NCBI GenBank assembly: GCA_910578835.1
Contig: CAJTSK010000003.1
Span: 86,130-150,129, forward strand
Reading direction: 5' to 3'
Source: an uncultured Muribaculum sp.
Lineage (GTDB): Bacteria > Bacteroidota > Bacteroidia > Bacteroidales > Muribaculaceae
Length of the DNA stretch: 64,000 nt
In this document: positions 9,019 through 16,570 of the stretch, piece by piece
Numbering within the stretch: the stretch's first letter is position 1
How the letters are laid out: the number at the start of each line of letters is the position of its first letter
Program-made: the position numbers and the translations under genes
The notes under the pieces: generated by a model
Database searches by the model: none
What the model saw: the letters and a program-made list of their open reading frames with translations, nothing else
What the model was told of the DNA's origin: nothing

Positions 9019-9828
9019 ATGGATACCAACAAGGTTCTTTACATTTCACAAGAAATCACCCCCTATCTACCGGATAGCCCTATGGCGGTTCTTAGCCAGA
9101 AACTTCCGCAGGGTATTCAAGAAAAAGGCAACGAAGTGCGTACATTCATGCCCAAATACGGCTGTATAAAGGAGCGCCGCAATCAGCTCCATGAAGTTAT
9201 ACGTCTTTCAGGCCTGAACATTGTAATTGATGACTCCGACCATCCTCTGATTATAAAGGTAGCCACTCTGCAACCCGCAAGGATGCAGGTATATTTCATT
9301 GACAATGAAGACTACTTCCTTCGCGGACAGACAGCAAGCGACCTTGAGACCCGCCTGTCGCCCGATGACAATGACGAGCGCATAATGTTTTATGTGCGCG
9401 GTGTCGTGGAGACCGTGAAAAAACTGCGCTGGGACCCCACTCTCGTGCATTGCTCGGGATGGGTGTCGGCTCTGGCTCCGATTTATCTTAAAAGAGTCTA
9501 CGCTGAAGACCCCGCCTTCCAGAACACCAAGGTCGTGTACTCGCTGTTTGACGACAAATTTGACGGCACCCTCGACCCGCGCATGATGGAAAAGATGGAA
9601 CTTGAAGGATTTAGCAAAGAAGACCTTGCTACAATTGCAAGCGAGCCCGTTGATTGGAAAGCCCTGAACAAGCTTGCCATAGATTATTCCGACGGTGTGG
9701 TCCAGGCGTCACCCGACATCGACCCCGAGCTGAAAGAATACATTGAAAAATCGGGCAAGAAATTCCTCCCCTATCCCGGCGACGAGGACTACATCGACAA
9801 ATATGCCGATTTTTATGCCCAGTTATAA
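9019..9828 (+). CDS. glycogen/starch synthase-like protein, GT5 N-terminal domain only
   Basis: This 269-residue protein matches only the N-terminal Rossmann half of GT5 glycogen synthases (VLYISQEITPY, then VHCSGWVSALAPIYLK). The usual ADP-glucose-binding C-terminal half is absent. Such short forms are common in Bacteroidales beside the DUF4270 lipoprotein gene, as here. Whether it transfers glucose alone is doubtful; a regulatory or partner role is possible. Start ATG 9019 is chosen because the next upstream start lies in the promoter. Confidence 0.8.
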   Translation: MDTNKVLYISQEITPYLPDSPMAVLSQKLPQGIQEKGNEVRTFMPKYGCIKERRNQLHEVIRLSGLNIVIDDSDHPLIIKVATLQPARMQVYFIDNEDYFLRGQTASDLETRLSPDDNDERIMFYVRGVVETVKKLRWDPTLVHCSGWVSALAPIYLKRVYAEDPAFQNTKVVYSLFDDKFDGTLDPRMMEKMELEGFSKEDLATIASEPVDWKALNKLAIDYSDGVVQASPDIDPELKEYIEKSGKKFLPYPGDEDYIDKYADFYAQL

Positions 9829-9859
9829 AAACTAACATTCACTTATTGCTATTACGATA

Positions 9860-11236
9860 ATGAAATTATTCAGATTGATTCCTGCCGCGCTAATCGGCGT
9901 ATCAATGTTATCTTGCGAACAAGACGGCACTATAGGATCATCAGTCATTCAAGATCGTGTGGAGGTTCTTATCGACTCCTCCTTTACAGTCACAGGCTCC
10001 TCAGTTGCCAACCCCGTCGTACAGGCGCGCACCGACAACCAGTTGCTCGGCATAATCGACGCCAAGGGATTCGGCAAGCTGTCAAGTGATTTCATATCAC
10101 AGCTCATGCCTGCCAACGTTATCGATACCGTAGGCGTCACCGTCAACGATATCGACTCGCTGAAAATGTTTCTCTACATGAAAGAGGGAGCCATGATAGG
10201 CGACTCGGTTGTGCCTATGGGGCTTGATGTATATCGCGTCACCAAAGACCTCCCCTCTCCCATATACAGCAACTTCGACCCCGACACATATTACTCGGAA
10301 AGCGACAAGCTTGCATCTACCGTATATTCGGCGACCGTGCTCGGACTCAGCGACGCCAAAATCGCCACTCTTACCCATAGCGACACCGCACTACGTATCG
10401 TGGAAGTGAAACTCCCGGTCGAGCTTGCCCGTGAGTTTTACAACAAATACAAGCAGGATCCCTCACTCTTCAGCGACCCCCAGCGATTTGCCAAGTGGTT
10501 TCCGGGGCTATATGTAAAAAACAGCTTCGGTTCAGGTCGACTCATGAGATTTTATTCATCGATGATATCACTTTATTATCGTAAAAAAATCACCTACGAG
10601 TCAAAAGACACCATCTATAACCTCGCCAACCCATTTCTGGCAGTTACCCCGGAGGTCATTAACAACAACAACATGAGCCTTGCACTCAGCAACGACCTCT
10701 CTACCCTTGCGGCTTCAGCTCCTGTAGTTGCGGCGCCTATCGGTTACGATACAGAAATAAAGATACCTATCAAGGATATCATCCAAAAATATCACTCCAA
10801 CACCAACAGCTACAGCGTGGTCAACTCAATGACACTGGAAATACCTGCGTCAACTATAACCAATGACTACGACATAATGCCGCCCGCCAACCTTCTGCTT
10901 GTAAGAAAAGACAAGAAAGACGATTTCTTTGCCGACCAGCAGATTTATGACAACCGCACGTCATTTTATGCAACTTACAACTCTACGACCAAGTCTTACG
11001 TATTTGATTCGATGCGTCAGTATTTCCTTGACATGTATGACAAGGAGACAATTGAAGAAAGCGACAGCGAGTTCATCCTTACAGCCGTAAGCCCCGTCAC
11101 AGAGACAACACAGTCGGGATATACACAGCAGACAGTCATCATGGCAATCGTGCCCTATGTGAACACTCCCGCCATGGCTCAGCTCGATCTTGAAAAAGCC
11201 AAAATCAAGCTAACATTTAGCAAGCAGACGATGTAA
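9860..11236 (+). CDS. DUF4270 lipoprotein
   Basis: This 458-residue secreted protein has a type II signal peptide: MKLFRLIPAALIGVSMLSC with the lipobox Cys at residue 19. The rest is rich in beta and polar segments and matches the DUF4270 family of Bacteroidetes surface lipoproteins (early FTVTGSSV and LLGIIDAKGFG). The function of the family is unknown. It lies 31 bases downstream of the GT5-like gene and is probably cotranscribed with it. Confidence 0.85.
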   Translation: MKLFRLIPAALIGVSMLSCEQDGTIGSSVIQDRVEVLIDSSFTVTGSSVANPVVQARTDNQLLGIIDAKGFGKLSSDFISQLMPANVIDTVGVTVNDIDSLKMFLYMKEGAMIGDSVVPMGLDVYRVTKDLPSPIYSNFDPDTYYSESDKLASTVYSATVLGLSDAKIATLTHSDTALRIVEVKLPVELAREFYNKYKQDPSLFSDPQRFAKWFPGLYVKNSFGSGRLMRFYSSMISLYYRKKITYESKDTIYNLANPFLAVTPEVINNNNMSLALSNDLSTLAASAPVVAAPIGYDTEIKIPIKDIIQKYHSNTNSYSVVNSMTLEIPASTITNDYDIMPPANLLLVRKDKKDDFFADQQIYDNRTSFYATYNSTTKSYVFDSMRQYFLDMYDKETIEESDSEFILTAVSPVTETTQSGYTQQTVIMAIVPYVNTPAMAQLDLEKAKIKLTFSKQTM

Positions 11237-11253
11237 AAGTTACAAAATATTTG

Positions 11254-11261
11254 TATCTTTG
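11254..11261 (+). promoter_or_regulatory. -7 box TATCTTTG of tRNA-Thr
   Basis: It is an exact TAnnTTTG match 14 bases before the mature tRNA 5' end. The -33 region is weak. Confidence 0.5.
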
Positions 11262-11274
11262 CACTCGCAAACCA

Positions 11275-11347
11275 GCCACAATAGCTCAGTCGGTAGAGCA
11301 TTTCATTCGTAACGAAAAGGTCAGGGGTTCGAGCCCCCTTTGTGGCT
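11275..11347 (+). tRNA. tRNA-Thr (anticodon CGT)
   Basis: It is a 73-nt cloverleaf. The acceptor stem GCCACAA pairs with TTGTGGC, the D-stem is GCTC/GAGC, the anticodon loop TTCGTAA places CGT at 34-36, and the T-stem AGGGG/CCCCT has loop TTCGAGC. The innermost anticodon-stem pair is an A-C mismatch. The discriminator is T and CCA is not encoded. It reads the ACG threonine codon. It stands directly left of the accessory island. Confidence 0.92.
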
Positions 11348-11363
11348 CACACATAGCACACTA

Positions 11364-11389
11364 AAAAACCAGTCAATTGACTGGTTTTT
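11364..11389 (+). terminator. Rho-independent terminator after tRNA-Thr
   Basis: It is a perfect 26-nt palindrome, AAAAACCAGTCAA followed by its complement, ending in a T-run. It can act in both directions. Confidence 0.8.
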
Positions 11390-11416
11390 CTTTTAATCAT
11401 ACCTTGGGCACACCTC

Positions 11417-11540
11417 CTGCACTACGCTATTGGCTACAGTACGTAAAGCATGATTTTACAATTTGCTTGTGGACAGACGATTTGAGTCCTTGAATAGTCA
11501 CCCGACTTTATTTTGTAATTGTCCACCCTTATCTCAAATG
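11417..11540. repeat. left copy of 124-bp direct repeat bounding the accessory island
   Basis: It aligns without gaps to 17051-17174 with 15 mismatches (88% identity). It contains a 7-bp inverted pair, GTGGACA at 11469-11475 and TGTCCAC at 11520-11526. No ORF is evident in it. It lies 70 bases right of tRNA-Thr. It may be an element end, a recombination site or a structured RNA; I do not recognise it as a known insertion sequence. Confidence 0.8.
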
Positions 11541-11649
11541 CAAACAGCTCGCATAATATATAAGACAGAGAATATCACCCAATAATATCTAAACGGAATT
11601 CCGCGTCGGTACTGAAAGGCAGTTCACCAATTTTTCTTTATTGTATCCC

Positions 11650-11913
11650 TCATTTCCTACACGGATGTTTGCGCCCCCATTTGCGCTCCCATTCATCAAT
11701 TGCTTTCTCTCTGTCTTGTATGGCATCAACATTAGATTGCGCTTTGTTACATTTGCTCTTTCTCTTAATTTTGCAACCACTTTTTGCCCACCATATAAGA
11801 CCGTACACGCTTAGAACTATCGCGGAATTGATGATTAACGCGGTTATGAAGCCCGGACAAACGCAAATAACTATGAATATAATGAGTATTGCCCAAATGA
11901 TTATACCTATCAT
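11650..11913 (-). CDS. small membrane protein, hypothetical
   Basis: This 87-residue ORF starts with two adjacent hydrophobic segments (about residues 2-20 and 24-43) separated by a Gly/Cys-Pro turn, then a Lys-rich charged tail with alternating Glu and Lys. It has no recognised family. It is the leftmost intact-looking gene of the island. The flanking 11541-11649 shows no gene. The membrane-plus-charged-tail pattern favours a real protein, but many neighbours are decayed, so this could be a remnant. Confidence 0.5.
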   Translation of the reverse strand: MIGIIIWAILIIFIVICVCPGFITALIINSAIVLSVYGLIWWAKSGCKIKRKSKCNKAQSNVDAIQDREKAIDEWERKWGRKHPCRK

Positions 11914-11979
11914 GGTTGTATATTTTTAAGTGTTTGCTAAGTTACTGAAATATTTTGATAATTATGGCTTTATAGGTTA

Positions 11980-12234
11980 TTATTCGGGTTGTTTTGCGTA
12001 GACTGAGACCGGATATTGACGCAAAATACATTCATCAAAATTCGCCACTTGCGCTTCTCTTGTCATGCCTTCGGCTTCTCGCTGATATATTCCTATTGCG
12101 CGAACATAACGGCCTTGTATATCTTGGAGTTTGGCAACAATAGCCATAAATTGTTTATAGTTCCACTTATCGTGGCGTTGTTTCTATCCATAACCGGCGC
12201 GGATGCGGTCGGCTTGGGTTAATACGCCTTTCAT
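11980..12234 (-). pseudogene. broken small hypothetical gene with internal TAG
   Basis: Reading leftward from ATG at 12234, the frame gives MKGVLTQADRIRAGYG, then TAG at 12184-12186, then continues open for 67 codons (KQRHDKWNYKQFMAIVAKL and on) to TAA at 11980-11982. The protein-like composition on both sides and continuity of frame indicate a single former gene with a nonsense mutation. The family was not recognised. Re-initiation at an internal ATG is possible, so a shorter product cannot be excluded. Confidence 0.5.
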
Positions 12235-12267
12235 GCTTTTTTGTTCTCATCGTCTTGTAGTTGTTAA

Positions 12268-12480
12268 TTACTTGTCAAGTTCGGCAAATAGTTCAATTGC
12301 CAACTCTTTGAGGCAAACGGCCGGTGGCTTGCAGTGCCTTTTTCGTACCGTCCTGCCATGATGTCCAAAATGTGAGGTTTTTTATCGCTTCTTCCTTTGG
12401 GAGCTGCCAGCCGTTACGCCTTACAGCCTCGACAATGGCGTTAATCGCCGGAACGGTGTAACGCAAATAGATGCGCTATG
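12268..12480 (-). pseudogene. remnant of a hypothetical gene, frameshifted
   Basis: A 60-codon open stretch downstream of a TAG (12476-12478) reads YTVPAINAIVEAVRRNGWQL and on to KKALQATGRL, then hits TGA at 12293-12295. The neighbouring frame resumes with LKELAIELFAELDK and a TAA at 12268-12270. The clean amphipathic continuation in a second frame marks a frameshift near 12315-12330. No start codon is seen. It lies just upstream of the other broken gene and may have been its operon partner. Confidence 0.45.
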
Positions 12481-12865
12481 CTGCACGTTTAACACTCCGG
12501 AGTCAAAAAGCAAGTATAAAAAAAGCGATGAAACACGCGCCAACACACAAGGCCGATTATTAGATGTGTTAAATATTGTTTAACTTATTGTGTGTTTAGT
12601 GGATTGTTGTATATTTGCAGTCAATATAATTATAATACTCTGGATTTCAAATTATTGCAAATCATTATTTTGCTTTATTCTAAACAGCAATAGAAATAAC
12701 ACAATCTAAATGGTTGGGAGTTTATAACTAATGTCCTATACGAATATTGGAAATCGAAACATCAGCGAAACATTCGGCTGTTCGGGACGAATCCAAAGCA
12801 ACGCCATCTGGCAAATGATAAGAAACAGATATTGTCATGCCACAATATAGCTATTTTACGATAAT
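12481..12865. other. non-coding regulatory stretch before the HTH gene
   Basis: No gene is visible. It holds nested inverted repeats (ACACACAA at 12543-12550 with TTGTGTGT at 12588-12595; GTTAAA at 12568-12573 with TTTAAC at 12579-12584). It also holds a TATATTTG box at 12610-12617 that could start a long leader for the HTH gene, and the operator-like palindromes listed separately next to the start codon. Confidence 0.45.
12829..12848. promoter_or_regulatory. palindrome ATATTGT-N6-ACAATAT, candidate operator
   Basis: It is a perfect 7-bp inverted repeat with a 6-bp spacer, 18 bases before the start of the HTH gene. This position suits autoregulation by a dimeric repressor. Confidence 0.5.
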
Positions 12866-12869
12866 ATGA
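12851..12869. promoter_or_regulatory. CTATTTTAC motif, site 1 (overlaps HTH gene start)
   Basis: The left half-site CTATTTTAC is identical to the half of the perfect palindrome at 13963-13981. The right half (ATAATATGA) is degenerate and covers the ATG of the HTH gene. Confidence 0.4.
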
Positions 12870-13228
12870 CAAACGAAAACGAAATAAAACAACCCACCCC
12901 CATCCAACGCCTCCGGGAGTTTGTGAAGTGGGCGCAGTCACAGGGGCTGTGTAAGAGTGAGTACGACTTCGAGCGCATATGCAGCCTATCGCCAAAGTAT
13001 ATCTCCAACAACATGCACACCGGCAAGGGCAACATCGGCACCGAAATGCTCGGACGCATCATCAAGGCGTTTCCCCAGCTCAACCTCGCATGGATATGCA
13101 CCGGCGAGGGAACAATGACCACGCAAGGCGGTGGCAACCTCAACGCCGACTACAAGCAGGCATACGAAGCCGCCATGATGCAGATTGAGGCACTTAACAG
13201 AATTATCAAACAATTAAACGCAAAATAA
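12866..13228 (+). CDS. phage-type helix-turn-helix protein
   Basis: This 120-residue protein has a helical N-terminal DNA-binding-like region (IQRLREFVKWAQ ... FERICSLSPKYISNNMHTGKG) followed by IGTEMLGRIIKAFPQLNLAW and CTGEGTM. That is the pattern of the small Bacteroides phage and element regulators annotated as helix-turn-helix proteins. A Gln/Asn-rich amphipathic helix closes it (AYEAAMMQIEALNRIIKQL), perhaps for dimerisation. Codon use is more GC-rich than its island neighbours. It is the best candidate for the protein that reads the palindromic motifs around it. Confidence 0.75.
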   Translation: MTNENEIKQPTPIQRLREFVKWAQSQGLCKSEYDFERICSLSPKYISNNMHTGKGNIGTEMLGRIIKAFPQLNLAWICTGEGTMTTQGGGNLNADYKQAYEAAMMQIEALNRIIKQLNAK

Positions 13229-13231
13229 AAA

Positions 13232-13261
13232 ACCGCCCAGAGGATTTCTCCCAAGGGCGGT
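13232..13261 (-). terminator. terminator between convergent HTH and hypothetical genes
   Basis: ACCGCCC at 13232-13238 pairs with GGGCGGT at 13255-13261. The T-run is on the minus strand, so it mainly stops the leftward gene 13334-13876; the stem may serve both. Confidence 0.65.
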
Positions 13262-13333
13262 CGCTGTATTAGTTCTTTTCATTGTTACGCAATTTACGGA
13301 AGATTAAACATTAATGTAGTAACTTAGAGAGTA

Positions 13334-13876
13334 CTACTTCTCCATATTGCTTTTTATCTCATCTTTTGAGATTTGAAGTATCCGTAAATATTCTTCGCTT
13401 GGTAATTCTCGTTTAGCCACTTCCATAAATTTACTTGCAAAATGCCGAGCCTTGCGCATTTCAGATGGATGAACATATCCATTCGCTACCGCAATATCTA
13501 TTCTTAATGACCCATATCGCTTACGCGCCATTCGTTCAAGAGTATAAGCGAAGCGATAAGCGGTCTTTGCTGATGGAGGCAATTGGTGCGAGTTATCTAC
13601 TCCAAATCTATTTAGAATAGATGTGAGTTGGGCGTTTAGCGCATCACGCCAATAAGCGAGAGTCTGCAAATCATCTTCAACCGAAATGTCATCTTCTGAT
13701 ATACCTAATTCTTTGTTGTAAATCATATCATCTTTACTAAATAGAAAGACGGCATTGCCTTTCCAGTTGCACAACACCTTTTTATGCCGTTGGCCATTAT
13801 AGACTTCCACGGGGTACAATGCGCTATGATAGCGTATGGGTATAAAAATACTTTGCTTGCGGTTTAACTGCCACAT
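13334..13876 (-). CDS. hypothetical protein of the accessory island
   Basis: This 180-residue soluble protein matches no family I recognise. The N-terminal third looks beta-rich (SIFIPIRYHSALYPVEVYNG, then VLCNWKGNAVFLF). The remainder is helical and charged (DLQTLAYWRDALNAQL, AYRFAYTLERMARKRYG). It has no signal peptide or membrane helix. A -7-like TAACTTTA lies about 25 bases before the start, and the perfect CTATTTTAC palindrome lies 87 bases before it. It ends at its own terminator. The frame appears intact, unlike its neighbours. Confidence 0.65.
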   Translation of the reverse strand: MWQLNRKQSIFIPIRYHSALYPVEVYNGQRHKKVLCNWKGNAVFLFSKDDMIYNKELGISEDDISVEDDLQTLAYWRDALNAQLTSILNRFGVDNSHQLPPSAKTAYRFAYTLERMARKRYGSLRIDIAVANGYVHPSEMRKARHFASKFMEVAKRELPSEEYLRILQISKDEIKSNMEK

Positions 13877-13962
13877 AAAAGAATGTTACGCGATGTAAAG
13901 TTAAACACACTTTTTGAATTTTCCATATATTTTTATTTTTTTAACAAAGATTAACCACATTG

Positions 13963-13981
13963 CTATTTTACAGTAAAATAG
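13963..13981. promoter_or_regulatory. perfect palindrome CTATTTTAC-N-GTAAAATAG, site 2
   Basis: It is a 19-bp perfect palindrome 87 bases upstream of the start of the 13334-13876 gene and overlapping the 3' end of the antirepressor pseudogene. Half-sites recur at 12851 and 14847. Confidence 0.55.
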
Positions 13982-14706
13982 ACTGCAAAGTTACTATGTG
14001 ATACAATTCTCCAAACTTGTCTGTATACCAATGCGGCTGTGTTTCTTTTTGATTGCGCGGACTCTGCAAATTCTCTCCATAGGCAAGCCCTTTGTCAGTA
14101 ATGCTCTTGAATCGCTTTAACGTGCCTCCGCTTGACGGGCGCGTCCTTGTTTCGATATAACCCTGTGCTTCGAGCATCTAATTAAACTCGACGGCTGAAT
14201 ATGGCGAGTGTATATCCTCTAATAAGTCTTTCAGCGCTTTTGTCATGCCCTTTGATTCGACATACTGCGGAATGGCAAGGCGGTAAGGTTCGGCGATAGA
14301 CTGATACATTCCAAGGCGCGAGGCTTCGTTGAGCCGAAGGTTACGCGAGATTGCTTCGGCGAGGTAGACTTGCGTCTGCACGAACTGGAGTTGTGGATTG
14401 TCGGGAGTTGTCACGCCTTGCTCCGTTTCAAGCCGTTCCCAGCGCAGGATAATCTTAGCTCGCGCTTCGTCGTTGAACTTGGTTGATATAAAGACACTCA
14501 GTTTTTGTTAGCTCATAGCATGGTCCTTCTTTCCCTTGACGGTCAATGTAAGAAGCCAATCAAAAATTTGATTGGCTAACTTTTTGCCACGCAGGCTCCA
14601 TTGCGCGAATGGCTTCCATAACGTGAGCGTATTGCTTCCCTGTCAGCTCGGCAATCTGCAAGCTACTCATAGTTTGTAATTGAGTGATTGAGATAATATC
14701 TGCCAT
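13968..14706 (-). pseudogene. decayed phage regulatory protein (Rha N-terminus plus KilAC-like C-terminus)
   Basis: Reading leftward from ATG at 14706 gives ADIISITQLQTMSSLQIAEL, then QSNF, then TGA at 14560-14562, then LASYIDRQGKEGPCYELTKT: this is the Rha-type antirepressor core. A 2-base deletion near 14490 shifts the frame. The next frame continues FNDEARAKIILRWERLETE to a TAG at 14178-14180, after which MLEAQGYIETRTRP and TQPHWYTDKFGELYHIV follow, resembling a KilAC antirepressor domain. Three independent lesions make it non-functional. It indicates a phage origin for at least part of the island. Confidence 0.8.
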
Positions 14707-14738
14707 ATATCTTGTTTTGTCTATAGTCCTAAAAGATC

Positions 14739-14788
14739 AAGCACCCCTAATGAAACTTATTGTACAGTCAGTTTCAAAAGGGATGCTT
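14739..14788. repeat. long imperfect inverted repeat upstream of the antirepressor remnant
   Basis: Two 19-base arms (14739-14757 and 14770-14788) pair as AAGCA, CCCT and TGAAACT blocks with symmetric mismatches and a 12-base loop, 33 bases upstream of the pseudogene start. It may be an old operator or leader hairpin. Confidence 0.5.
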
Positions 14789-14846
14789 GTAAGTCGTTCT
14801 CAACACTCGACTGCCACGAAGAATGTTCGACGCCACAAAGCGTAGT

Positions 14847-14865
14847 CTATTTTACGGTATAACCA
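14847..14865. promoter_or_regulatory. CTATTTTAC motif, site 3 (upstream of the membrane cassette)
   Basis: An exact left half-site CTATTTTAC is followed by a degenerate right half (GTATAACCA). It ends 88 bases before the start of the first cassette gene, the same distance as site 2 from its gene. Confidence 0.4.
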
Positions 14866-14908
14866 AGTTAAAGTGTGTTTATTTTCTATTTCATGTTTTG
14901 CAACATGT

Positions 14909-14939
14909 TTTGTAGCACAGAGCTAATTGCTTATTTTTG
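14909..14939 (+). promoter_or_regulatory. promoter of the membrane-protein cassette
   Basis: It has TTTG at 14909-14912, a 19-base spacer and TATTTTTG at 14932-14939, an exact Bacteroidetes-type pair 13 bases before ATG 14953. Confidence 0.65.
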
Positions 14940-14952
14940 TAAAAAACACAAA

Positions 14953-15153
14953 ATGAAATTAAGACTAAAAACCGCAACGCTTATAGCGACTATTGCAACG
15001 GCTCTTTACGCCTTTATGCAGGTTGTATACATATTCACCGACCGTCTGTATTATATAGGTTTTGAATATGTATTAAGTGCATTAGTACGAATATTTTTTT
15101 CCATCGCACTATTCATTTTCTTTTATTCACTCTATCAAAATCAAAAGAAATGA
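14953..15153 (+). CDS. small two-helix membrane protein, hypothetical
   Basis: This 66-residue protein has membrane segments at about residues 9-27 and 38-58, a basic N-terminus (MKLRLK) and a polar tail (YQNQKK). An upstream GTG at 14875 is in frame but lies ahead of the promoter, so ATG 14953 is used. The stop overlaps the next start as ATGA, which implies coupled translation with the 132-residue protein. Its role is unknown. Confidence 0.65.
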   Translation: MKLRLKTATLIATIATALYAFMQVVYIFTDRLYYIGFEYVLSALVRIFFSIALFIFFYSLYQNQKK

Positions 15154-15548
15154 GCAAAGAAGAAGTAAACGAAATGCTGGGGATTGAAGATGATGCTGTC
15201 CCTTATGTATTTAATCAAGACGGCTCATGGAATTACAAGGAGGGTATGACCGAGAAAAAGGTTGCGGAATTAAATGCTATGCGAGAAAAGCGCATGACTG
15301 AAAATTCCACACCCGAGAGTCAACTGATAAAGGCAGGAAAGATAATCAATATTATAGGTGCATTCATTGCCATAATCGGCTTTATCGCATCATGTGCGGC
15401 ATCCAAATACGAGCCATACTTTATATTCGGCTTGGTAGGAGGCTTGCTCGTATATCTGCCTTGCTTCGCGTTGTCAGCATATTTCAAAGTTGCTGCGAAC
15501 ACATCTAATACCCTTAAAGAAATACGCGACAAATTAAATTCCAAATAA
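15150..15548 (+). CDS. membrane protein of the accessory island, hypothetical
   Basis: This 132-residue protein has a polar, acidic N-terminal 60 residues (MSKEEVNEMLGIEDDAVPYV), then two hydrophobic segments (about residues 67-85 and 92-110) and a short charged tail (NTLKEIRDKLNSK). It has no recognised family. It overlaps the upstream small membrane protein by 4 bases. A vestigial ORF just after it (15552-15581, reading MKKFLLALVL then stop) looks like a truncated signal peptide and suggests that a gene has been lost between this one and the next. Confidence 0.65.
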   Translation: MSKEEVNEMLGIEDDAVPYVFNQDGSWNYKEGMTEKKVAELNAMREKRMTENSTPESQLIKAGKIINIIGAFIAIIGFIASCAASKYEPYFIFGLVGGLLVYLPCFALSAYFKVAANTSNTLKEIRDKLNSK

Positions 15549-15607
15549 CACATGAAAAAGTTTTTACTCGCACTGGTGCTGTAAAAACAATAAATATATT
15601 AATATAT

Positions 15608-16570
15608 ATGGGAGCATGGCTTTTAAGCATATTGTTGATGGGTGTATTCTCCGTTGCATGTGGATATGCAGTGTATGGGATCACTTGGCTTGCAAAAAAG
15701 CGAGATAAGGATTTAGGAGAAATGAGTGGTGGCTTCTCTGGATTCGCAATTGCAATTTTAAGTGTTGTCTTCATCTTTTTTTCAATGATGAACTCATGCA
15801 CATCAAAATATACCACTTATGAGGAATCTATAACAAACTCTCTTCCTGTATATTTCGTAATAGTCGTAATTATAGTAGTAGGATTTGTTGCTTATTTCTT
15901 TATAAGCAATACAAGACAATTAAAAAAGAAAGAGGAAGAAGACGCTCAGTTCATTAAACAGCATGGGATGACGAGAGCGGAGCATAAGGCAAAAGTTAAC
16001 GAAGAAAAAGAGCGCAAACATAAGGAAAAGCAGGAAAGACGAACATCTTTTCTAAAGTCTTTAAGCGAAAAATATGGCAAGGTTTCAACAATATTTTCCT
16101 TTTCAAAATCGAATCATCACGCAAAGGAATGTGAAGCGCGAGTTTTTGAAACAACAAAAACAATAGTTATATTCAAACCTACTTCATTGGAGGTTGTTGA
16201 TATTATTCCATTTTCATCAATTCTTGATTTTAGCATTGATGAGGATATCAAAATCACAGGGGGTAATACCGCGACAACTACAACAAAAACAAGCACGGGC
16301 AGCACGGTTAAACGTGGTCTTGTAGGAGGCGTTTTGTTTGGAGGTGTGGGAGCATTGGCAGGAGCCGCCACCGCAAAACAATCTTCTCAAACTATATTTG
16401 ATGAAAAGAAAGAAGAAAGGTATTACTCCATCCCTATAAATATTGACTCAATATCCTCCCCGATATATACGATGTATTTTGGGCTTGATTCAAGTTCTTG
16501 TAAAAGAGTAGCCGGTATGCTTACCGCTATTATACGGCGCAACAATAATACACCTATCAGTCAGCATTAA
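15608..16570 (+). CDS. membrane protein with coiled coil and PH-like domain; probably lost its C-terminal winged helix
   Basis: This 320-residue protein has three membrane helices (about residues 4-27, 43-62 and 78-99), then a highly charged helical stretch (KKKEEEDAQF to KEKQERR, about 105-145). A beta-rich domain follows (TKTIVIFKPTSLEVVDIIPF and on) with an inserted Gly-rich hydrophobic hairpin (LVGGVLFGGVGALAGAATA, about 240-258), the layout of bacterial PH/GRAM-like domains often found with SHOCT tails. The TAA at 16568-16570 is followed in the same frame by an FtsK-gamma-like domain, so the protein was probably longer once. Its function is unknown. Confidence 0.65.
   Translation: MGAWLLSILLMGVFSVACGYAVYGITWLAKKRDKDLGEMSGGFSGFAIAILSVVFIFFSMMNSCTSKYTTYEESITNSLPVYFVIVVIIVVGFVAYFFISNTRQLKKKEEEDAQFIKQHGMTRAEHKAKVNEEKERKHKEKQERRTSFLKSLSEKYGKVSTIFSFSKSNHHAKECEARVFETTKTIVIFKPTSLEVVDIIPFSSILDFSIDEDIKITGGNTATTTTKTSTGSTVKRGLVGGVLFGGVGALAGAATAKQSSQTIFDEKKEERYYSIPINIDSISSPIYTMYFGLDSSSCKRVAGMLTAIIRRNNNTPISQH

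Noticed and set aside
12184..14562. Possible TAG recoding (phage code 15) in the island, since two genes contain in-frame TAG
   Set aside because: The same antirepressor frame also has a TGA and a 2-base deletion, and the other remnant has a frameshift, so ordinary decay explains all lesions.
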